NCBI RefSeq assembly: GCF_020172085.1
Contig: NZ_JAIVAT010000003.1
Coordinates: 1,054,001-1,118,000, forward strand
Direction of reading: 5' to 3'
Length of the DNA: 64,000 bases
DNA from: Rossellomorea aquimaris
GTDB lineage: Bacteria; Bacillota; Bacilli; Bacillales; Bacillaceae_B
The position numbers and the translations under genes were made by a program. Positions within the stretch are counted from its first letter, which is position 1, and every line of letters begins with the position of its first letter. Below the pieces are notes generated by a model. It did no database searches, had not been told where the DNA came from, and worked only from the letters and a program-made list of their open reading frames with translations. This document shows, one piece after another, positions 33,911 through 43,890 of the stretch.

Positions 33911-33924
33911 TGTAAGCGTTTTTA
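33911..33924. promoter_or_regulatory. cre-like site upstream of odhA
   Basis: TGTAAGCGTTTTTA agrees with the catabolite-responsive element consensus TGWAANCGNTNWCA at all but the last two positions. It lies 108 bases before the odhA start codon. Carbon catabolite repression of odhAB is documented in B. subtilis, so CcpA control is plausible. Confidence 0.5.
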
Positions 33925-34031
33925 TGTAGTAAAAATTACTATTCTTGCATAACGAAATTTGAATAATGAATTGTAAGAATACATGATACCCAAATTATAC
34001 TAACTGGCAAAATAGTTGGAGGTTTTTCACA

Positions 34032-36878
34032 ATGAAAAAGCAATCTGCAAAAGGGGAACCGTGGCAATCGTTTTACGGACCAAACCTGGGTTATGTAATG
34101 GAGGTTTATGAACAATTCCTTGAAGATCCATCAGAGGTAGATCCTGAGCTAAAGGAATTATTTGAACAATGGGGACCTCCTACAGTTGAAGATGTCAAGG
34201 TCATCGCCAGCGCACAGCATGGAGACTCGTCCTTTACACTACCTGAACAGCCAACCGCTCTTAGTAAAATGGTGGCTGCGGTTAAATTAGCAGATAATAT
34301 TCGTACATATGGTCATTTGGCTGCGGATATTAATCCCCTTAATGACCGGAATAAGGACACAAGAAGAATCGAACTGTCTGAGTTTAATCTTACGGAAGAC
34401 GATTTAAAGCAAATCCCTGTGGATTTCCTATGTCCGAATGCACCTTCTCACATTAAAGACGGTTTACAGGCGATTCAACACTTAAGGCAGGTCTATACAA
34501 ATAAATTGGCATTTGAATATGCCCATGTACATGAACTTGAAGAAAAGAACTGGCTAAGAGAAAAAATTGAATCTGAATCCTATTTCAGTCCACTTTCAAA
34601 GGATAAAAAAGTCGCATTATTAAGACGACTTGCTCAAGTGGACGGCTTTGAAAAATACGTACACCGTACCTTTGTAGGCCAAAAACGCTTCTCGATTGAA
34701 GGGTTGGATGCAATGATTCCATTATTGGACGAAATGGTCCGTTATTCAGTTGAATCCGGTGCTAAAACAGTGAATATCGGTATGGCGCATCGAGGACGCT
34801 TAAACGTATTGGCTCATGTGATCGGGAAACCGTATGAAATGATCTTTGCAGAATTTCAACATGCGCCGAGCAAGGATTTAATTCCTTCTGAAGGCTCGAT
34901 TGGCATTACATTCGGATGGACGGGTGATGTTAAGTATCATCTTGGGGCTGACCGTGAAATCTCCCCACAACAATCACCTACGGCACGCGCACGGGTGACA
35001 CTTGCCAACAACCCGAGTCACCTGGAAGTTGTGAGCCCGATCGTTGCCGGATATACACGTGCAGCTCAGGAAGTTAGAGAAGAAAAGGGATACCCAGAGC
35101 AATCACCGGAAGCATCCTATGCTGTCATGATTCATGGAGATGCTGCGTTCCCTGGTCAAGGTGTTGTGGCTGAAACTTTAAATATGAGTCAACTTCGCGG
35201 GTATAATACAGGAGGCTCGATACACCTCATCGCCAACAATATGATTGGTTTCACGACAGAGAGCCGCGATTCACGTTCGACGAAATATGCATCTGATACT
35301 GCTAAAGGATTCGAGGTCCCTATCGTGCATGTCAATGCGGATGATCCAGAAGCTTGTCTTGCTGCTGCGGTACTTGCCTATGAATATCGTAAAACATTTG
35401 GAAAGGATTTTGTCATTGATTTAATCGGTTACCGTCGATTTGGACACAATGAAATGGACGAACCGATGGTGACTAATCCATTGATGTATTCTGTCATTCA
35501 GAATCATCCGAATGTTAAGAAGATGTATGCAGATAAGCTAATATCTGAGGGGGTTTTGACTGATTCAGATGTGGAGAAGATGGATACTGAAATCGAAGAA
35601 GAGTTGAAAGCTGCGTATGATAAAGTACCGGCAAAAGATGATGATCCCGACACAGTTCTGGCTCCTCCTGAGGATGTAGCAAACGGGCTACCGGAAATCA
35701 ATACGAGCGTTGATTTTGAAAAGCTTGAAGGTCTTAACAATGAACTTCTTCAATGGCCGGATGGATTTAATGTATTCAAGAAATTAGATCGCATCTTGAA
35801 GAGGAGAAGTCAGGTATTTGAAGGCAAAGGGAAAATTGATTGGGCACATGCCGAGACACTGGCATTTGCTTCTATATTAAAGGACGGTACGCCGATTCGA
35901 TTGACCGGTCAGGACTCTGAGAGGGGAACATTTGCTCAGCGCCACTTGGTACTTCATGATGAGAAATCCGGTGAGGAATACATTCCTTTACACAACCTGA
36001 AGGATAGCCATGCATCATTTGTTGTCCATAACAGTCCTCTTACCGAAACAGCAGTTGTCGGATATGAATATGGGTATAATGTATTCGCTCCAGAAACACT
36101 GGTGCTGTGGGAAGCCCAATTTGGTGACTTCTCGAACATGGCACAAGTGATGTTTGATCAGTTCATTTCTGCCGGAAGGGCAAAATGGGGACAAAAAACA
36201 GGTCTTGTCATGCTTCTTCCACATGGATATGAAGGACAGGGACCTGAACACTCCAGCGCCCGTCTTGAACGATTTTTACAGCTTGGTGGAGAATATAACT
36301 GGACAGTTGCCAATTGTTCCACAGCCGGTCAATACTTCCATATTTTAAGACGTCAGGCAGCCATCTTACAAAAAGAAGAAGTTCGGCCACTGGTCATTAT
36401 GACGCCGAAAAGTTTACTTCGTAATCAATTTGCAGCCGTCACTGCAGATGAATTAGCACAGGGTGAATTCCATTCAGTCCTTGAACAAAAAGGTCTTGGA
36501 GAAAATCCCGATGCCGTTGAAAGAGTGGTATTATGCAGTGGGAAGATTGCAATTGATTTAGAAGAGAAGCTTCAGGATATCGATGATAAAGATTGGTTGC
36601 ATATATTAAGAGTCGAAGAAATTTATCCTTTCCCTAAAGGAGATATAACAGCCATCTTAGAAAGATATCCAAATCTAAAAGAATTGGTCTGGATTCAGGA
36701 AGAACCTAAGAATATGGGGGCATGGACCTTCGCGGAGTCACGACTCAGAGACCTTGCACCAAAGGGAGTAGAGGTTCATTATGTCGGTCGTCGCAGACGT
36801 TCCAGTCCATCAGAAGGGGAACCGACTGTACACAAAAAAGAACAATCACGGATTATTACCGAAGCGTTAACCCGATAA
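34032..36878 (+). CDS. odhA: 2-oxoglutarate dehydrogenase E1 component
   Basis: 948 residues, the usual size for Bacillus OdhA. Thiamine-diphosphate-dependent decarboxylation of 2-oxoglutarate in the TCA cycle, in complex with E2 (OdhB) and the shared E3. Visible are the N-terminal E2-binding segment [19 protein letters not shown], the [17 protein letters not shown] block, the TPP/Mg motif from [20 protein letters not shown] to IANNM, and the transketolase-like C-terminal domains ([34 protein letters not shown]). ATG behind TTGGAGG. The odhB start follows 19 bases after its stop. Confidence 0.97.
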   Translation: MKKQSAKGEPWQSFYGPNLGYVMEVYEQFLEDPSEVDPELKELFEQWGPPTVEDVKVIASAQHGDSSFTLPEQPTALSKMVAAVKLADNIRTYGHLAADINPLNDRNKDTRRIELSEFNLTEDDLKQIPVDFLCPNAPSHIKDGLQAIQHLRQVYTNKLAFEYAHVHELEEKNWLREKIESESYFSPLSKDKKVALLRRLAQVDGFEKYVHRTFVGQKRFSIEGLDAMIPLLDEMVRYSVESGAKTVNIGMAHRGRLNVLAHVIGKPYEMIFAEFQHAPSKDLIPSEGSIGITFGWTGDVKYHLGADREISPQQSPTARARVTLANNPSHLEVVSPIVAGYTRAAQEVREEKGYPEQSPEASYAVMIHGDAAFPGQGVVAETLNMSQLRGYNTGGSIHLIANNMIGFTTESRDSRSTKYASDTAKGFEVPIVHVNADDPEACLAAAVLAYEYRKTFGKDFVIDLIGYRRFGHNEMDEPMVTNPLMYSVIQNHPNVKKMYADKLISEGVLTDSDVEKMDTEIEEELKAAYDKVPAKDDDPDTVLAPPEDVANGLPEINTSVDFEKLEGLNNELLQWPDGFNVFKKLDRILKRRSQVFEGKGKIDWAHAETLAFASILKDGTPIRLTGQDSERGTFAQRHLVLHDEKSGEEYIPLHNLKDSHASFVVHNSPLTETAVVGYEYGYNVFAPETLVLWEAQFGDFSNMAQVMFDQFISAGRAKWGQKTGLVMLLPHGYEGQGPEHSSARLERFLQLGGEYNWTVANCSTAGQYFHILRRQAAILQKEEVRPLVIMTPKSLLRNQFAAVTADELAQGEFHSVLEQKGLGENPDAVERVVLCSGKIAIDLEEKLQDIDDKDWLHILRVEEIYPFPKGDITAILERYPNLKELVWIQEEPKNMGAWTFAESRLRDLAPKGVEVHYVGRRRRSSPSEGEPTVHKKEQSRIITEALTR

Positions 36879-36897
36879 GAAAGAGGAGGACATCACA

Positions 36898-38130
36898 GTG
36901 GCAGAAATTAAAGTTCCAGAATTAGCAGAATCAATTACAGAAGGTACAATTGCACAATGGTTGAAACAACCAGGGGATTATGTTGAAAAAGGCGAATATA
37001 TTGTCGAGCTTGAAACGGATAAAGTGAATGTTGAAGTCATTTCAGAAGAAGCCGGTACAATCAAAGAGCTAAAGGCAGGCGAAGGTGATACGGTTGAAGT
37101 CGGTCAAGTGATTGCCATTGTTGGTGCCGGAGGGGAAGCAGCGTCCACTTCTTCTGAAGCAAAAGAAGATGCGCCAAAGCAAGAAGTGAAGGAAAACAGC
37201 ACGAATGAAGATGCAACAGCGAAAGAAGATAAAAAGAATCGTCCAATCGCTTCTCCGGCAGCACGAAAATTAGCACGTGAAAAAGGGATTGACCTTTCTG
37301 ATGTGCCTACAGACCCACTAGGCCGAGTGCGTAAACAGGACATTGAAGCCTATAGCAATAAACCAGCTGAAGCACCTTCTAAACCTTCTGCCGAGGAGAA
37401 GAAAGCGCCTGCTAAGAAAGATGATGGAAAGCCGGTAGTACGTGAGAAAATGTCCCGTCGTCGTCAAACGATTGCAAAACGTTTGGTGGAGGTTCAACAA
37501 ACAGCAGCCATGTTAACGACGTTCAATGAAATTGATATGAGTAAAGTAATGGAGCTGCGTAAACGGAAGAAGGACAAATTCTTTGATGATCATGATGTAA
37601 GACTTGGTTTCATGAGTTTCTTCACAAAAGCAGTAGTAGCAGCTTTGAAGAAATACCCTTATGTCAATGCTGAGATTGATGGAGACGAAATTGTCCTGAA
37701 AAAATTCTATGATGTCGGTGTAGCCGTGTCTACAGATGACGGGCTTGTTGTACCGGTCGTACGTGATTGTGAGCGCAAGAACTTTGCAGAAATCGAAGGC
37801 GAAATTATGGAACTGGCCACTAAGGCTAGAAATAATAAATTATCGCTAGGAGATCTTCAAGGTGGTTCATTTACGATTACGAATGGTGGGGTATTCGGTT
37901 CACTTCTGTCCACTCCAATCTTAAACGGACCTCAAGTTGGAATTCTTGGAATGCATAAAATTCAACTTCGTCCTGTAGCCATTGATAAGGATACAATGGA
38001 AAATCGTCCTATGATGTACATTGCTTTATCGTATGATCATAGAATCATTGATGGTAAAGAAGCTGTTGGGTTCCTTGCAATGGTGAAAGACTTACTTGAA
38101 AACCCTGAAGATTTACTTCTAGAAGGTTAA
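36898..38130 (+). CDS. odhB: Dihydrolipoyllysine succinyltransferase (E2 of 2-oxoglutarate dehydrogenase)
   Basis: 410 residues. Lipoyl domain 2-77 with the lipoylated Lys42 in [11 protein letters not shown]; a linker rich in Glu, Lys and Ala; a peripheral-subunit-binding domain about 120-157 ([20 protein letters not shown]); and the catalytic acyltransferase domain about 178-410 with His381 and Asp385 in [13 protein letters not shown]. Forms the 24-mer core. GTG start behind AAGAGGAGG. Second gene of the odhAB operon; E3 is not encoded here. Confidence 0.97.
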   Translation: MAEIKVPELAESITEGTIAQWLKQPGDYVEKGEYIVELETDKVNVEVISEEAGTIKELKAGEGDTVEVGQVIAIVGAGGEAASTSSEAKEDAPKQEVKENSTNEDATAKEDKKNRPIASPAARKLAREKGIDLSDVPTDPLGRVRKQDIEAYSNKPAEAPSKPSAEEKKAPAKKDDGKPVVREKMSRRRQTIAKRLVEVQQTAAMLTTFNEIDMSKVMELRKRKKDKFFDDHDVRLGFMSFFTKAVVAALKKYPYVNAEIDGDEIVLKKFYDVGVAVSTDDGLVVPVVRDCERKNFAEIEGEIMELATKARNNKLSLGDLQGGSFTITNGGVFGSLLSTPILNGPQVGILGMHKIQLRPVAIDKDTMENRPMMYIALSYDHRIIDGKEAVGFLAMVKDLLENPEDLLLEG

Positions 38131-38165
38131 GCTATCCTGATTGAATAATGATAGATGAATGTTTT

Positions 38166-38210
38166 GCTGATTCATATGACCATTTATGGTATGTGAATCA
38201 GCTTTTTTTT
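38166..38210 (+). terminator. Terminator of odhAB
   Basis: Long hairpin 38166-38183 with 38186-38202, two internal mismatches, then eight T. Confidence 0.88.
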
Positions 38211-38302
38211 TCACAAATTTTCACCATCAACATAAAATATGGATAAGTAAAATAAAGTTTACTTAAGGCAAATTTGGGACGGCAATCGGAGAGGGTGAAA
38301 AT

Positions 38303-38440
38303 ATGAAAACATTTCATTCAAAAAAAGTGATCCAATATTCTTATTTATTTCATAAAATGGGACTGCTCGATAGTGAGCAATATAAGCTTATCGAGGAATA
38401 CCATGGTTCAAAGAAAATGAAAAAAGACAGACTCAAATGA
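38303..38440 (+). CDS. Small basic protein, unknown
   Basis: 45 codons: MKTFHSKKVIQYSYLFHKMG then LLDSEQYKLIEEYHGSKK and a Lys-rich end. GAGAGGGTG sits 6 bases ahead of the ATG. The last codons and stop lie inside a perfect 10-bp hairpin (38426-38435 with 38444-38453). It looks like a genuine small gene of unknown role. Confidence 0.5.
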   Translation: MKTFHSKKVIQYSYLFHKMGLLDSEQYKLIEEYHGSKKMKKDRLK

Positions 38441-38519
38441 ATATGAGTCTGTCTGCCAATTGAATTCTCAGGGGGTGAGATAAAAGCCAAAATTTCTAAT
38501 TTTATGTTTCTTTACTTGG

Positions 38520-38654
38520 TCAAGATTTCCTAAAAGGTTTCAATCCACGGTTACGAATTTCTTTCTTTAGAAGCAAAATCCAGTCCTGATCATTCCCTTG
38601 TTTCTCAGCATCACGATAAGCTGCTACCAACTGTTCATTACTTAAGATTTTCAT
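38520..38654 (-). CDS. sda: Sda-like sporulation checkpoint protein
   Basis: 44 residues, MKILSNEQLVAAYRDAEKQG... with ILLLKKEIRNRGL. This fits the helical-hairpin Sda family (B. subtilis: [20 protein letters not shown]...IELIENEIKRRSL), including the leading K-L-S-[ND]-E, the Y and the C-terminal EI[KR]xR. Sda binds KinA and blocks phosphorelay start when DNA replication is disturbed. GGGAGG lies 7 bases before the ATG at 38654. A perfect 18-bp AT-rich palindrome lies 27 bases upstream. Confidence 0.75.
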   Translation of the reverse strand: MKILSNEQLVAAYRDAEKQGNDQDWILLLKKEIRNRGLKPFRKS

Positions 38655-38680
38655 GACCAACCTCCCAGGAAATGTATAAA

Positions 38681-38698
38681 ATATAGAATTTTCTATAT
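38681..38698. promoter_or_regulatory. Palindrome upstream of sda
   Basis: Perfect palindrome ATATAGAA-TT-TTCTATAT, followed by two more TTCTAYAT-like units up to 38718. Position fits an operator, but no matching regulator motif is known to me. Confidence 0.4.
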
Positions 38699-38927
38699 TT
38701 TCTATATATTCTACATAGAAATCACTCATTTGAAAAGAGTTTTTTCGTAAATCACTTCTAAAGTTGGATTTTAAGTTATTTTGTTGTTTTTGGTTTAGAT
38801 TAGACGATTTTTGTCTACATAATCTAGTTGTGCTTTTTTAATCATGTTGAATAATGTCGCAGATCAGTTCCTTTCCCCCTCAAGCACACATTCAACGACT
38901 GAGCATTTGCAGCATCATAGCCTCTGT

Positions 38928-39250
38928 AAGAATAACAACAATCTTTGCGAAAGGCTATTTTCGTAAACATTGTTGCTTTTGGATGTAGCGAGTTGTGGTT
39001 GATTACAGCTAGAGGTGCTCGATTTCCTCGGGGCTAGCGGTGTACCTCTTCGGGCTAAAGCTCTGTGTGGTCTCCAAGATCCAGCTACGGCTGCTAGCCC
39101 CTCGAGGTCATCAACTAAATGGTCCAAAAAAGCATAAATACGCCTTCTTCGCCCATTCCTCTTATGCTTGTCGGGCCTGACCAAGCCGCCTACGCTTTTC
39201 GTCATGTCCAGCTTTTCCCTCCAGAAGTCGAGCACCTGCAGCGAGAATCA
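38928..39250. repeat. Dispersed intergenic repeat, copy 2
   Basis: Begins with AAGAATAACAACAAT and TTTTCGTAAACATTGTTG, which form an imperfect inverted pair, then GAGTTGTGGTTGATT. The rest carries GCCCCTCGAGGTCAT and TTATGCTTGTCGGGCCTGAC blocks familiar from repeats between genes in Bacillaceae genomes. The minus-strand open frame through it (38915-39235) is low in coding character. Confidence 0.65.
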
Positions 39251-39405
39251 ACTGTCCAAGTATAAATGTTTCGTATAACCATATCATTTTCTATGCTACA
39301 GTGTACGATTTTATCTAATATACTTTATTATTACTGATTATTATGGGAAAAGATCATTGACAATTAACAATGCAACAAGATCCTAATAAATAGATGGTAA
39401 TTAGT

Positions 39406-39433
39406 TTGAAAATTTTAATTTTTGTGATAATAT
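39406..39433 (+). promoter_or_regulatory. Sigma-A promoter of the acyl-CoA ligase gene
   Basis: TTGAAA (39406-39411), 16 bases, TAATAT (39428-39433); the overlapping GATAAT at 39426 is an alternative. About 85 bases before the start codon. Confidence 0.5.
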
Positions 39434-39519
39434 ACACGAATAAGGAACTGGATTTTCACTTTTGACTAGTGCTGAAGGGTTCCAATCTTCAAATGGTCTA
39501 AATAAAGGGGGATATTCAT

Positions 39520-41166
39520 TTGTCGGAGATTTTACACACTACAGTAGGGGATCTTCTCGAAACAAAAGCAAGGATTCAGCCTGATATTGAAGCGGTTGTC
39601 TATGCAGACAGGGGATTAAGATGGTCATATTACGATTTTAATCAATTGTCCAGACAGGCTGCAAAAGGATTTATAAAGCTTGGGATCAATAAGGGGGATC
39701 ATATTGCTATATGGGCATCAAACACACCTGAATGGTTGGTAAGCCAATTCGCCACGGGGAAAATGGGTGCTGTTCTGGTGACCGTCAATACGAACTATCG
39801 AACGGCTGAATTAGAATATTTACTAAAACAGTCTGACAGTCAGTCCATTATTTTGATGGAAGAATTCAGGGGTGCATCTTATATTGACATGCTTTATGAG
39901 ATCTGTCCGGAATTGAAATCTTCCAAACCGGGGGAATTAAAGAGTGCAAAACTTCCTTTCTTAAAGAATGTAATTGTTTTAGGGGAAAATTCCTATCCGG
40001 GTACATATAGTTGGAAAGATATCATGGATAAGGGAAGAGAGGTAGAGGACCAAGAGCTTGATGAAATACTTTCCAGCCTATCCCCCCATGATGTGATCAA
40101 TATGCAATATACTTCAGGTACCACGGGCTTTCCAAAAGGGGTCATGCTTACTCACTCCAATATCGTAAACAATGGTTATAACATTGCCGGATGCATGAGG
40201 CTTGGTTCTGAGGATCGTTTATGTATTCCGGTTCCTTTCTTTCATTGTTTTGGATGTGTATTAGGGGTACTTGCATGCGTTTCCGTTGGGGCAACAATGG
40301 TTCCGTTACAGGAATTCGATGCCAAACAGGTCCTTAAGACGGTTCAGGATGAGAAATGTACGGCCCTTCATGGAGTGCCGACTATGTTTATCTCCGAGCT
40401 GAACCATCCTGACTTTGAACAATTTGATTTGACTCATCTGCGAACGGGTATCATGGCAGGGAGCAATTGTCCGATTGAGGTCATGAAAGGTGTTATGGAC
40501 AAAATGGGAGCGGATGAAATCACGATTGCATATGGACAGACTGAATCATCACCTGTGATTACCCAAACACGTACTCACGATCCAATTGAATTGAAGGTCG
40601 AAACCGTTGGGAAAGCCCTACCGAATGTTGAAGTGAAAATTGTGGAGCCTGGTTCAAATCGGGAAGTCCCAAATGGCGTACAGGGTGAATTGTGTACCCG
40701 TGGATATCACGTAATGAAGGGGTACTACAAGAATGATGAGGCAACAAGACATGCGATAGATGAAGATGGATGGCTTCATACAGGTGATCTTGCCGTAATG
40801 GATGAACATGGATATTGCAGGATCACAGGAAGGCTGAAAGATATGATCATTCGAGGCGGTGAGAATATTTACCCGAGAGAAATTGAAGAGTTCCTTTATT
40901 CCCATCCAAAGGTATTGGATGTTCAGGTCATAGGTATTCCCGATGAGGTATATGGCGAGGAGGTTATGGCCTGGATTATTCTGAAAGAAGGTCAAAACGC
41001 AACTTCTGAAGAAATCAGAGAGTATTGTACGGGGAAGATATCCCGCCATAAAATACCAAGATATTTTGAATTTACCGATGCCTATCCGATGACTGCTTCA
41101 GGGAAAATCCAGAAATTCCGATTAAGAGAGCAAGCAAAACAAACGGCCTTACCGAAAAGAAACTAA
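39520..41166 (+). CDS. AMP-binding acyl-CoA ligase (YngI/ACSF2-like)
   Basis: 548 residues. Adenylate-forming enzyme that activates a carboxylic acid to acyl-AMP and then acyl-CoA. Core motifs: A3 YTSGTTGFPKGVMLTH, A5 AYGQTESSP, A7 GWLHTGDLAVMD, A8 GRLKDMIIRGGENIYPREIE and the catalytic Lys in ASGKIQKFRLRE. Overall it resembles medium-chain fatty acid:CoA ligases; the chain length is not certain. TTG start behind AAAGGGGG. It is monogenic, with a cre-like sequence and a hairpin after the stop. Confidence 0.88.
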   Translation: MSEILHTTVGDLLETKARIQPDIEAVVYADRGLRWSYYDFNQLSRQAAKGFIKLGINKGDHIAIWASNTPEWLVSQFATGKMGAVLVTVNTNYRTAELEYLLKQSDSQSIILMEEFRGASYIDMLYEICPELKSSKPGELKSAKLPFLKNVIVLGENSYPGTYSWKDIMDKGREVEDQELDEILSSLSPHDVINMQYTSGTTGFPKGVMLTHSNIVNNGYNIAGCMRLGSEDRLCIPVPFFHCFGCVLGVLACVSVGATMVPLQEFDAKQVLKTVQDEKCTALHGVPTMFISELNHPDFEQFDLTHLRTGIMAGSNCPIEVMKGVMDKMGADEITIAYGQTESSPVITQTRTHDPIELKVETVGKALPNVEVKIVEPGSNREVPNGVQGELCTRGYHVMKGYYKNDEATRHAIDEDGWLHTGDLAVMDEHGYCRITGRLKDMIIRGGENIYPREIEEFLYSHPKVLDVQVIGIPDEVYGEEVMAWIILKEGQNATSEEIREYCTGKISRHKIPRYFEFTDAYPMTASGKIQKFRLREQAKQTALPKRN

Positions 41167-41171
41167 AAAAT

Positions 41172-41185
41172 TGAAAGCGTTTCCC
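41172..41185. promoter_or_regulatory. cre-like sequence after the acyl-CoA ligase gene
   Basis: TGAAAGCGTTTCCC matches the cre core, but it sits 6 bases past the stop codon. Either fortuitous or acting at a distance. Confidence 0.3.
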
Positions 41186-41188
41186 GAG

Positions 41189-41221
41189 AGGACATTCCAT
41201 ATGAATTGGAATGTCCTTTTA
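41189..41221 (+). terminator. Terminator of the acyl-CoA ligase gene
   Basis: 11-bp stem (41189-41199 with 41207-41217) followed by TTTTA. Confidence 0.8.
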
Positions 41222-41347
41222 TCATTAATCGTATAGTGAAGTAGAGAATAACTGAAATTTCCTGGACCGTTTGATAAAATAAAAAAAAGACAATGTATTC
41301 GATTAACTATAATAAAGTTATGTTAATAAAAGGAGAGGGATAAAGCA

Positions 41348-42223
41348 GTGTATGTTTTTGTTTATGGAACGTTAAGAAGGCATGAAAGTAATCATACATT
41401 ATTAAAGGAAGCTTCATTAGTCCGCGAACAAGCGTGGATTAAGGGGGTCCTTTACGAGACTAATAGAGGTTATCCGGCTCTTAGAGAAGGTGAGGGGACC
41501 GTCTATGGAGAAGTATATAAGATTAACTCTGACATATTATCAAAGGTTGATGAATTGGAGGAGTTCCTGGAAGGTCGTGAAAACAACCTTTATATCCGGA
41601 AGCTGAAAAAAATCGAAACCGATACAGCAGAACTTGAGGCATTTGTATATTTTTCAGAAAATGAAGCTTTATTCCAAGAAGAAATTCCTTCAGGTGACTG
41701 GAAGGTACATCAATTTTTGCAAATGAAACCTGCAAGAACACTTTATTTTGCATACGGCTCCTGTATGGACGATGACCGATTTAAAAAAGCCCAAGTAGAT
41801 CATCATTTCATGAATTGTCTTGGGGCAGGTGTTTTGAAAGGATACACAATGAAATATCTCTTTCAGGTACAGGATGGCGGTCGTGGAGACATCATTGAAG
41901 ATGGAGGCACCATGGAAGGCGTGATATATGATATACCTCAGGAGGCAGTAGAATACTTGTTTACGAGGGAGGGAGTCACCCCGGGTTGGTACAGGGCAGC
42001 TTTCATAGACATTATGATAGGAGGCGAACCATTTAAAGATGTATTGACCTTTATTGTGAAGGAGAAGAATGATGAAACATGCCCTCCCGATCACTATGCC
42101 AGAGAGATCCTTCGGGGCAGCCATCCACATGTAAGCATGTCCTACCATAAAAGGTTGCAAAAACAATTAGTGGAAATAGGCATGTCAGAGGAGCAAGTAG
42201 AAGACCTCCTAAGACCCAGTTAA
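41348..42223 (+). CDS. Tandem gamma-glutamylcyclotransferase-like protein (YkqA-like)
   Basis: 291 residues made of two GGCT/AIG2 domains. Domain 1 starts YVFVYGTLRRHESNH; domain 2, at about residue 131, starts LYFAYGSCMDDDRF. Each has the YG(T/S)L-type substrate loop, and the expected acidic catalytic residues are plausible in VDELEEF (domain 1). The C-terminal stretch YAREILRGSHPHVS ends the second domain. B. subtilis YkqA has the same two-domain layout. GTG start behind GGAGAGGGATAAAGCA. Reaction unproven. Confidence 0.8.
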   Translation: MYVFVYGTLRRHESNHTLLKEASLVREQAWIKGVLYETNRGYPALREGEGTVYGEVYKINSDILSKVDELEEFLEGRENNLYIRKLKKIETDTAELEAFVYFSENEALFQEEIPSGDWKVHQFLQMKPARTLYFAYGSCMDDDRFKKAQVDHHFMNCLGAGVLKGYTMKYLFQVQDGGRGDIIEDGGTMEGVIYDIPQEAVEYLFTREGVTPGWYRAAFIDIMIGGEPFKDVLTFIVKEKNDETCPPDHYAREILRGSHPHVSMSYHKRLQKQLVEIGMSEEQVEDLLRPS

Positions 42224-42335
42224 CCGTTGAACTCTAATACACCAGAGTTTCACTTTATCCATCCGGGGGTATTAATGATATGACCTGGAGGAACTAGTGT
42301 GAATATTAATTCTATCGAGTGAGATGAGGTGTGCT

Positions 42336-42962
42336 ATGGATTTTTTACTTCAATTAGTAGATCAATATGGCTATATCGCAATGTTCCTTTTTAGTTGGGT
42401 TGTATTTTTGGGTTTGCCTGTACCAAACGAACTTGCTGCAGCACTCGCAGGTTATCTTTCTGAATGGAGGAATTTCAACCCCTATACCTCATTTCTGTTT
42501 ATGTATAGTGGATTAATTTCTTATGGAATCTTTGCCTTCTTGAATGGAAGATACGTTGGTACAAAATTATCTTCTCGAATGATGAATGGGAATAAATCTA
42601 AAAGACTCATTGAAAATGGAGAGGCTTGGATAAATAGGTACGGCCCTTTGGCGATTTCATTCAGCTACTTCATACCCGGAGTCCGATTATTCATGCCCTA
42701 CATTGCAGGAACGTCAAAAGGAATTTCGTTCATGAAATTCCTCCTCTATGCCCTGCCATCTGCTTTCGTATGGGGAATCATCTATTTTCAGATTGGACGT
42801 TACTTTCCTAAGAGCTTTCAGGTAGTTTTAGAGGAAGTGAGTGTGAAAGCAGGGATTTTCTTTGTGCTCCTATTTCTCTTTATGATGATATCGGGTCTCG
42901 TTTTCACTATAAAAAAAAGCAATGCTTCAACCAAATGGAAAAAAGTAAGATATCGAAAATAA
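42336..42962 (+). CDS. DedA/VTT-family membrane protein
   Basis: 208 residues, about four to five helices. The family region YFIPGVRLFMPYIAGTSKGI with its Arg and Pro is clear (VTT/SNARE-associated domain). DedA proteins support undecaprenyl-phosphate or phosphatidylethanolamine flipping and proton-dependent membrane homeostasis; the exact lipid here is not known. The ATG at 42336 lies 5 bases after GAGGTG. Confidence 0.85.
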   Translation: MDFLLQLVDQYGYIAMFLFSWVVFLGLPVPNELAAALAGYLSEWRNFNPYTSFLFMYSGLISYGIFAFLNGRYVGTKLSSRMMNGNKSKRLIENGEAWINRYGPLAISFSYFIPGVRLFMPYIAGTSKGISFMKFLLYALPSAFVWGIIYFQIGRYFPKSFQVVLEEVSVKAGIFFVLLFLFMMISGLVFTIKKSNASTKWKKVRYRK

Positions 42963-42992
42963 TAAAAGACTGGTGGAAATCTGGCATCTCCA

Positions 42993-43322
42993 TCAGCCTT
43001 GCTCATCAATTATGATTGTGAAATATTTACCGAACATCCCCATCGCTTTTACCGTGATTCGCGAACCATCCTCATCCTCATAAATCTTGCCGATCGTATT
43101 AAAAAATAAATACCCATTTTTAATATTCGATCCGGTTTCGATCAGAGTTGTGTAAGAATTTCCCTGAGACTTTTTCGTGCACGTAATCGATTCATGACAT
43201 TCAATATCATATTCATTTAAAAGCCATGTGTAAAACTGTTCTTCATTTGGCCTGTGTGTATTCATATAAACAAACAGTATGATCGAGAAGAGCATCCCTA
43301 TCTTGGTCAATCCTTTTTTCAC
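42993..43322 (-). CDS. Exported or membrane-anchored protein, unknown
   Basis: 109 residues. An N-terminal hydrophobic helix (KIGMLFSIILFVYM) may act as signal or anchor. The rest has two Cys in ECHESITCTKK that could pair, and a beta-rich C-terminal half. GTG start after AGAGGTAAG. No family recognised. Convergent with dedA. Confidence 0.55.
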   Translation of the reverse strand: MKKGLTKIGMLFSIILFVYMNTHRPNEEQFYTWLLNEYDIECHESITCTKKSQGNSYTTLIETGSNIKNGYLFFNTIGKIYEDEDGSRITVKAMGMFGKYFTIIIDEQG

Positions 43323-43530
43323 TAGTATCTTACCTCTCTAAACCTTTAATCTCCTATAATATACCATATAAATGGTGTGAGGTGACAAAAATCTCAAATA
43401 TTTGACACAATTTTCTTTCAGGACATTCGCTGAATAATTCAACTGAAGCGAACATATAGATTGTAGTTGAACAAATGCCCCTGTAAGAATATACTAGTAG
43501 CATAGTTCTCATCAAAAGGAGGTTATTGAT

Positions 43531-43734
43531 TTGATCCATAAAACGTGGACAGAGCATAATACGAATAAAAAGGTAAAGTGTGTACATACAGATGCAAAGA
43601 AATATACAGTTGCAAATGTCCTCACGGTTGGAAAAGAATACGAAGTGAAAAATGAATCCGAAGACTACTACTTCGTAATCGATGAAAGTGGCAAAATGGG
43701 TGGCTTCTACAAAGAGTATTTTGAAGAAGTGTAA
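43531..43734 (+). CDS. DUF6501-like small protein
   Basis: 67 residues, MIHKTWTEHNTNKKVKCVHT followed by DAKKYTVANVLTVGKEYEVK and GGFYKEYFEEV. This matches the DUF6501 pattern of Bacillus proteins as I recall it: a small beta-barrel with no known role. TTG start just inside the strong site AAAGGAGG. Confidence 0.72.
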   Translation: MIHKTWTEHNTNKKVKCVHTDAKKYTVANVLTVGKEYEVKNESEDYYFVIDESGKMGGFYKEYFEEV

Positions 43735-43890
43735 TCCTACTTCCAGCTGATTTCTTCCTGAATGGGGGAAATCAGCTTTTTACATTCTGAATGAAGAATT
43801 TTTTCTGGTTTTTCGAGACTGAATTTTCTAGTTGTTATTTAGGTTATGTAGAACAGGTCTGAAAAACTTGATCAGATGGGGAGACGGAAT

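Larger units (their letters stand above)
38655..39519. other. Gene-poor region with a dispersed repeat
   Basis: No supported protein gene. It contains the sda upstream region with an 18-bp palindrome (38681-38698), a long intergenic repeat (38928-39250) that is unusually GC-rich, and the acyl-CoA ligase promoter (39406-39433). Confidence 0.5.

Noticed and set aside
38915..39235. 106-codon minus-strand open frame
   Set aside because: It lies wholly within the dispersed repeat, its start has no ribosome site and its Arg-rich composition reflects the GC-rich repeat.
41172..41185. cre-like site as a regulator of the acyl-CoA ligase gene
   Set aside because: It sits after the stop codon and before the terminator, and more than 150 bases from the next gene; kept only as a low-confidence site.
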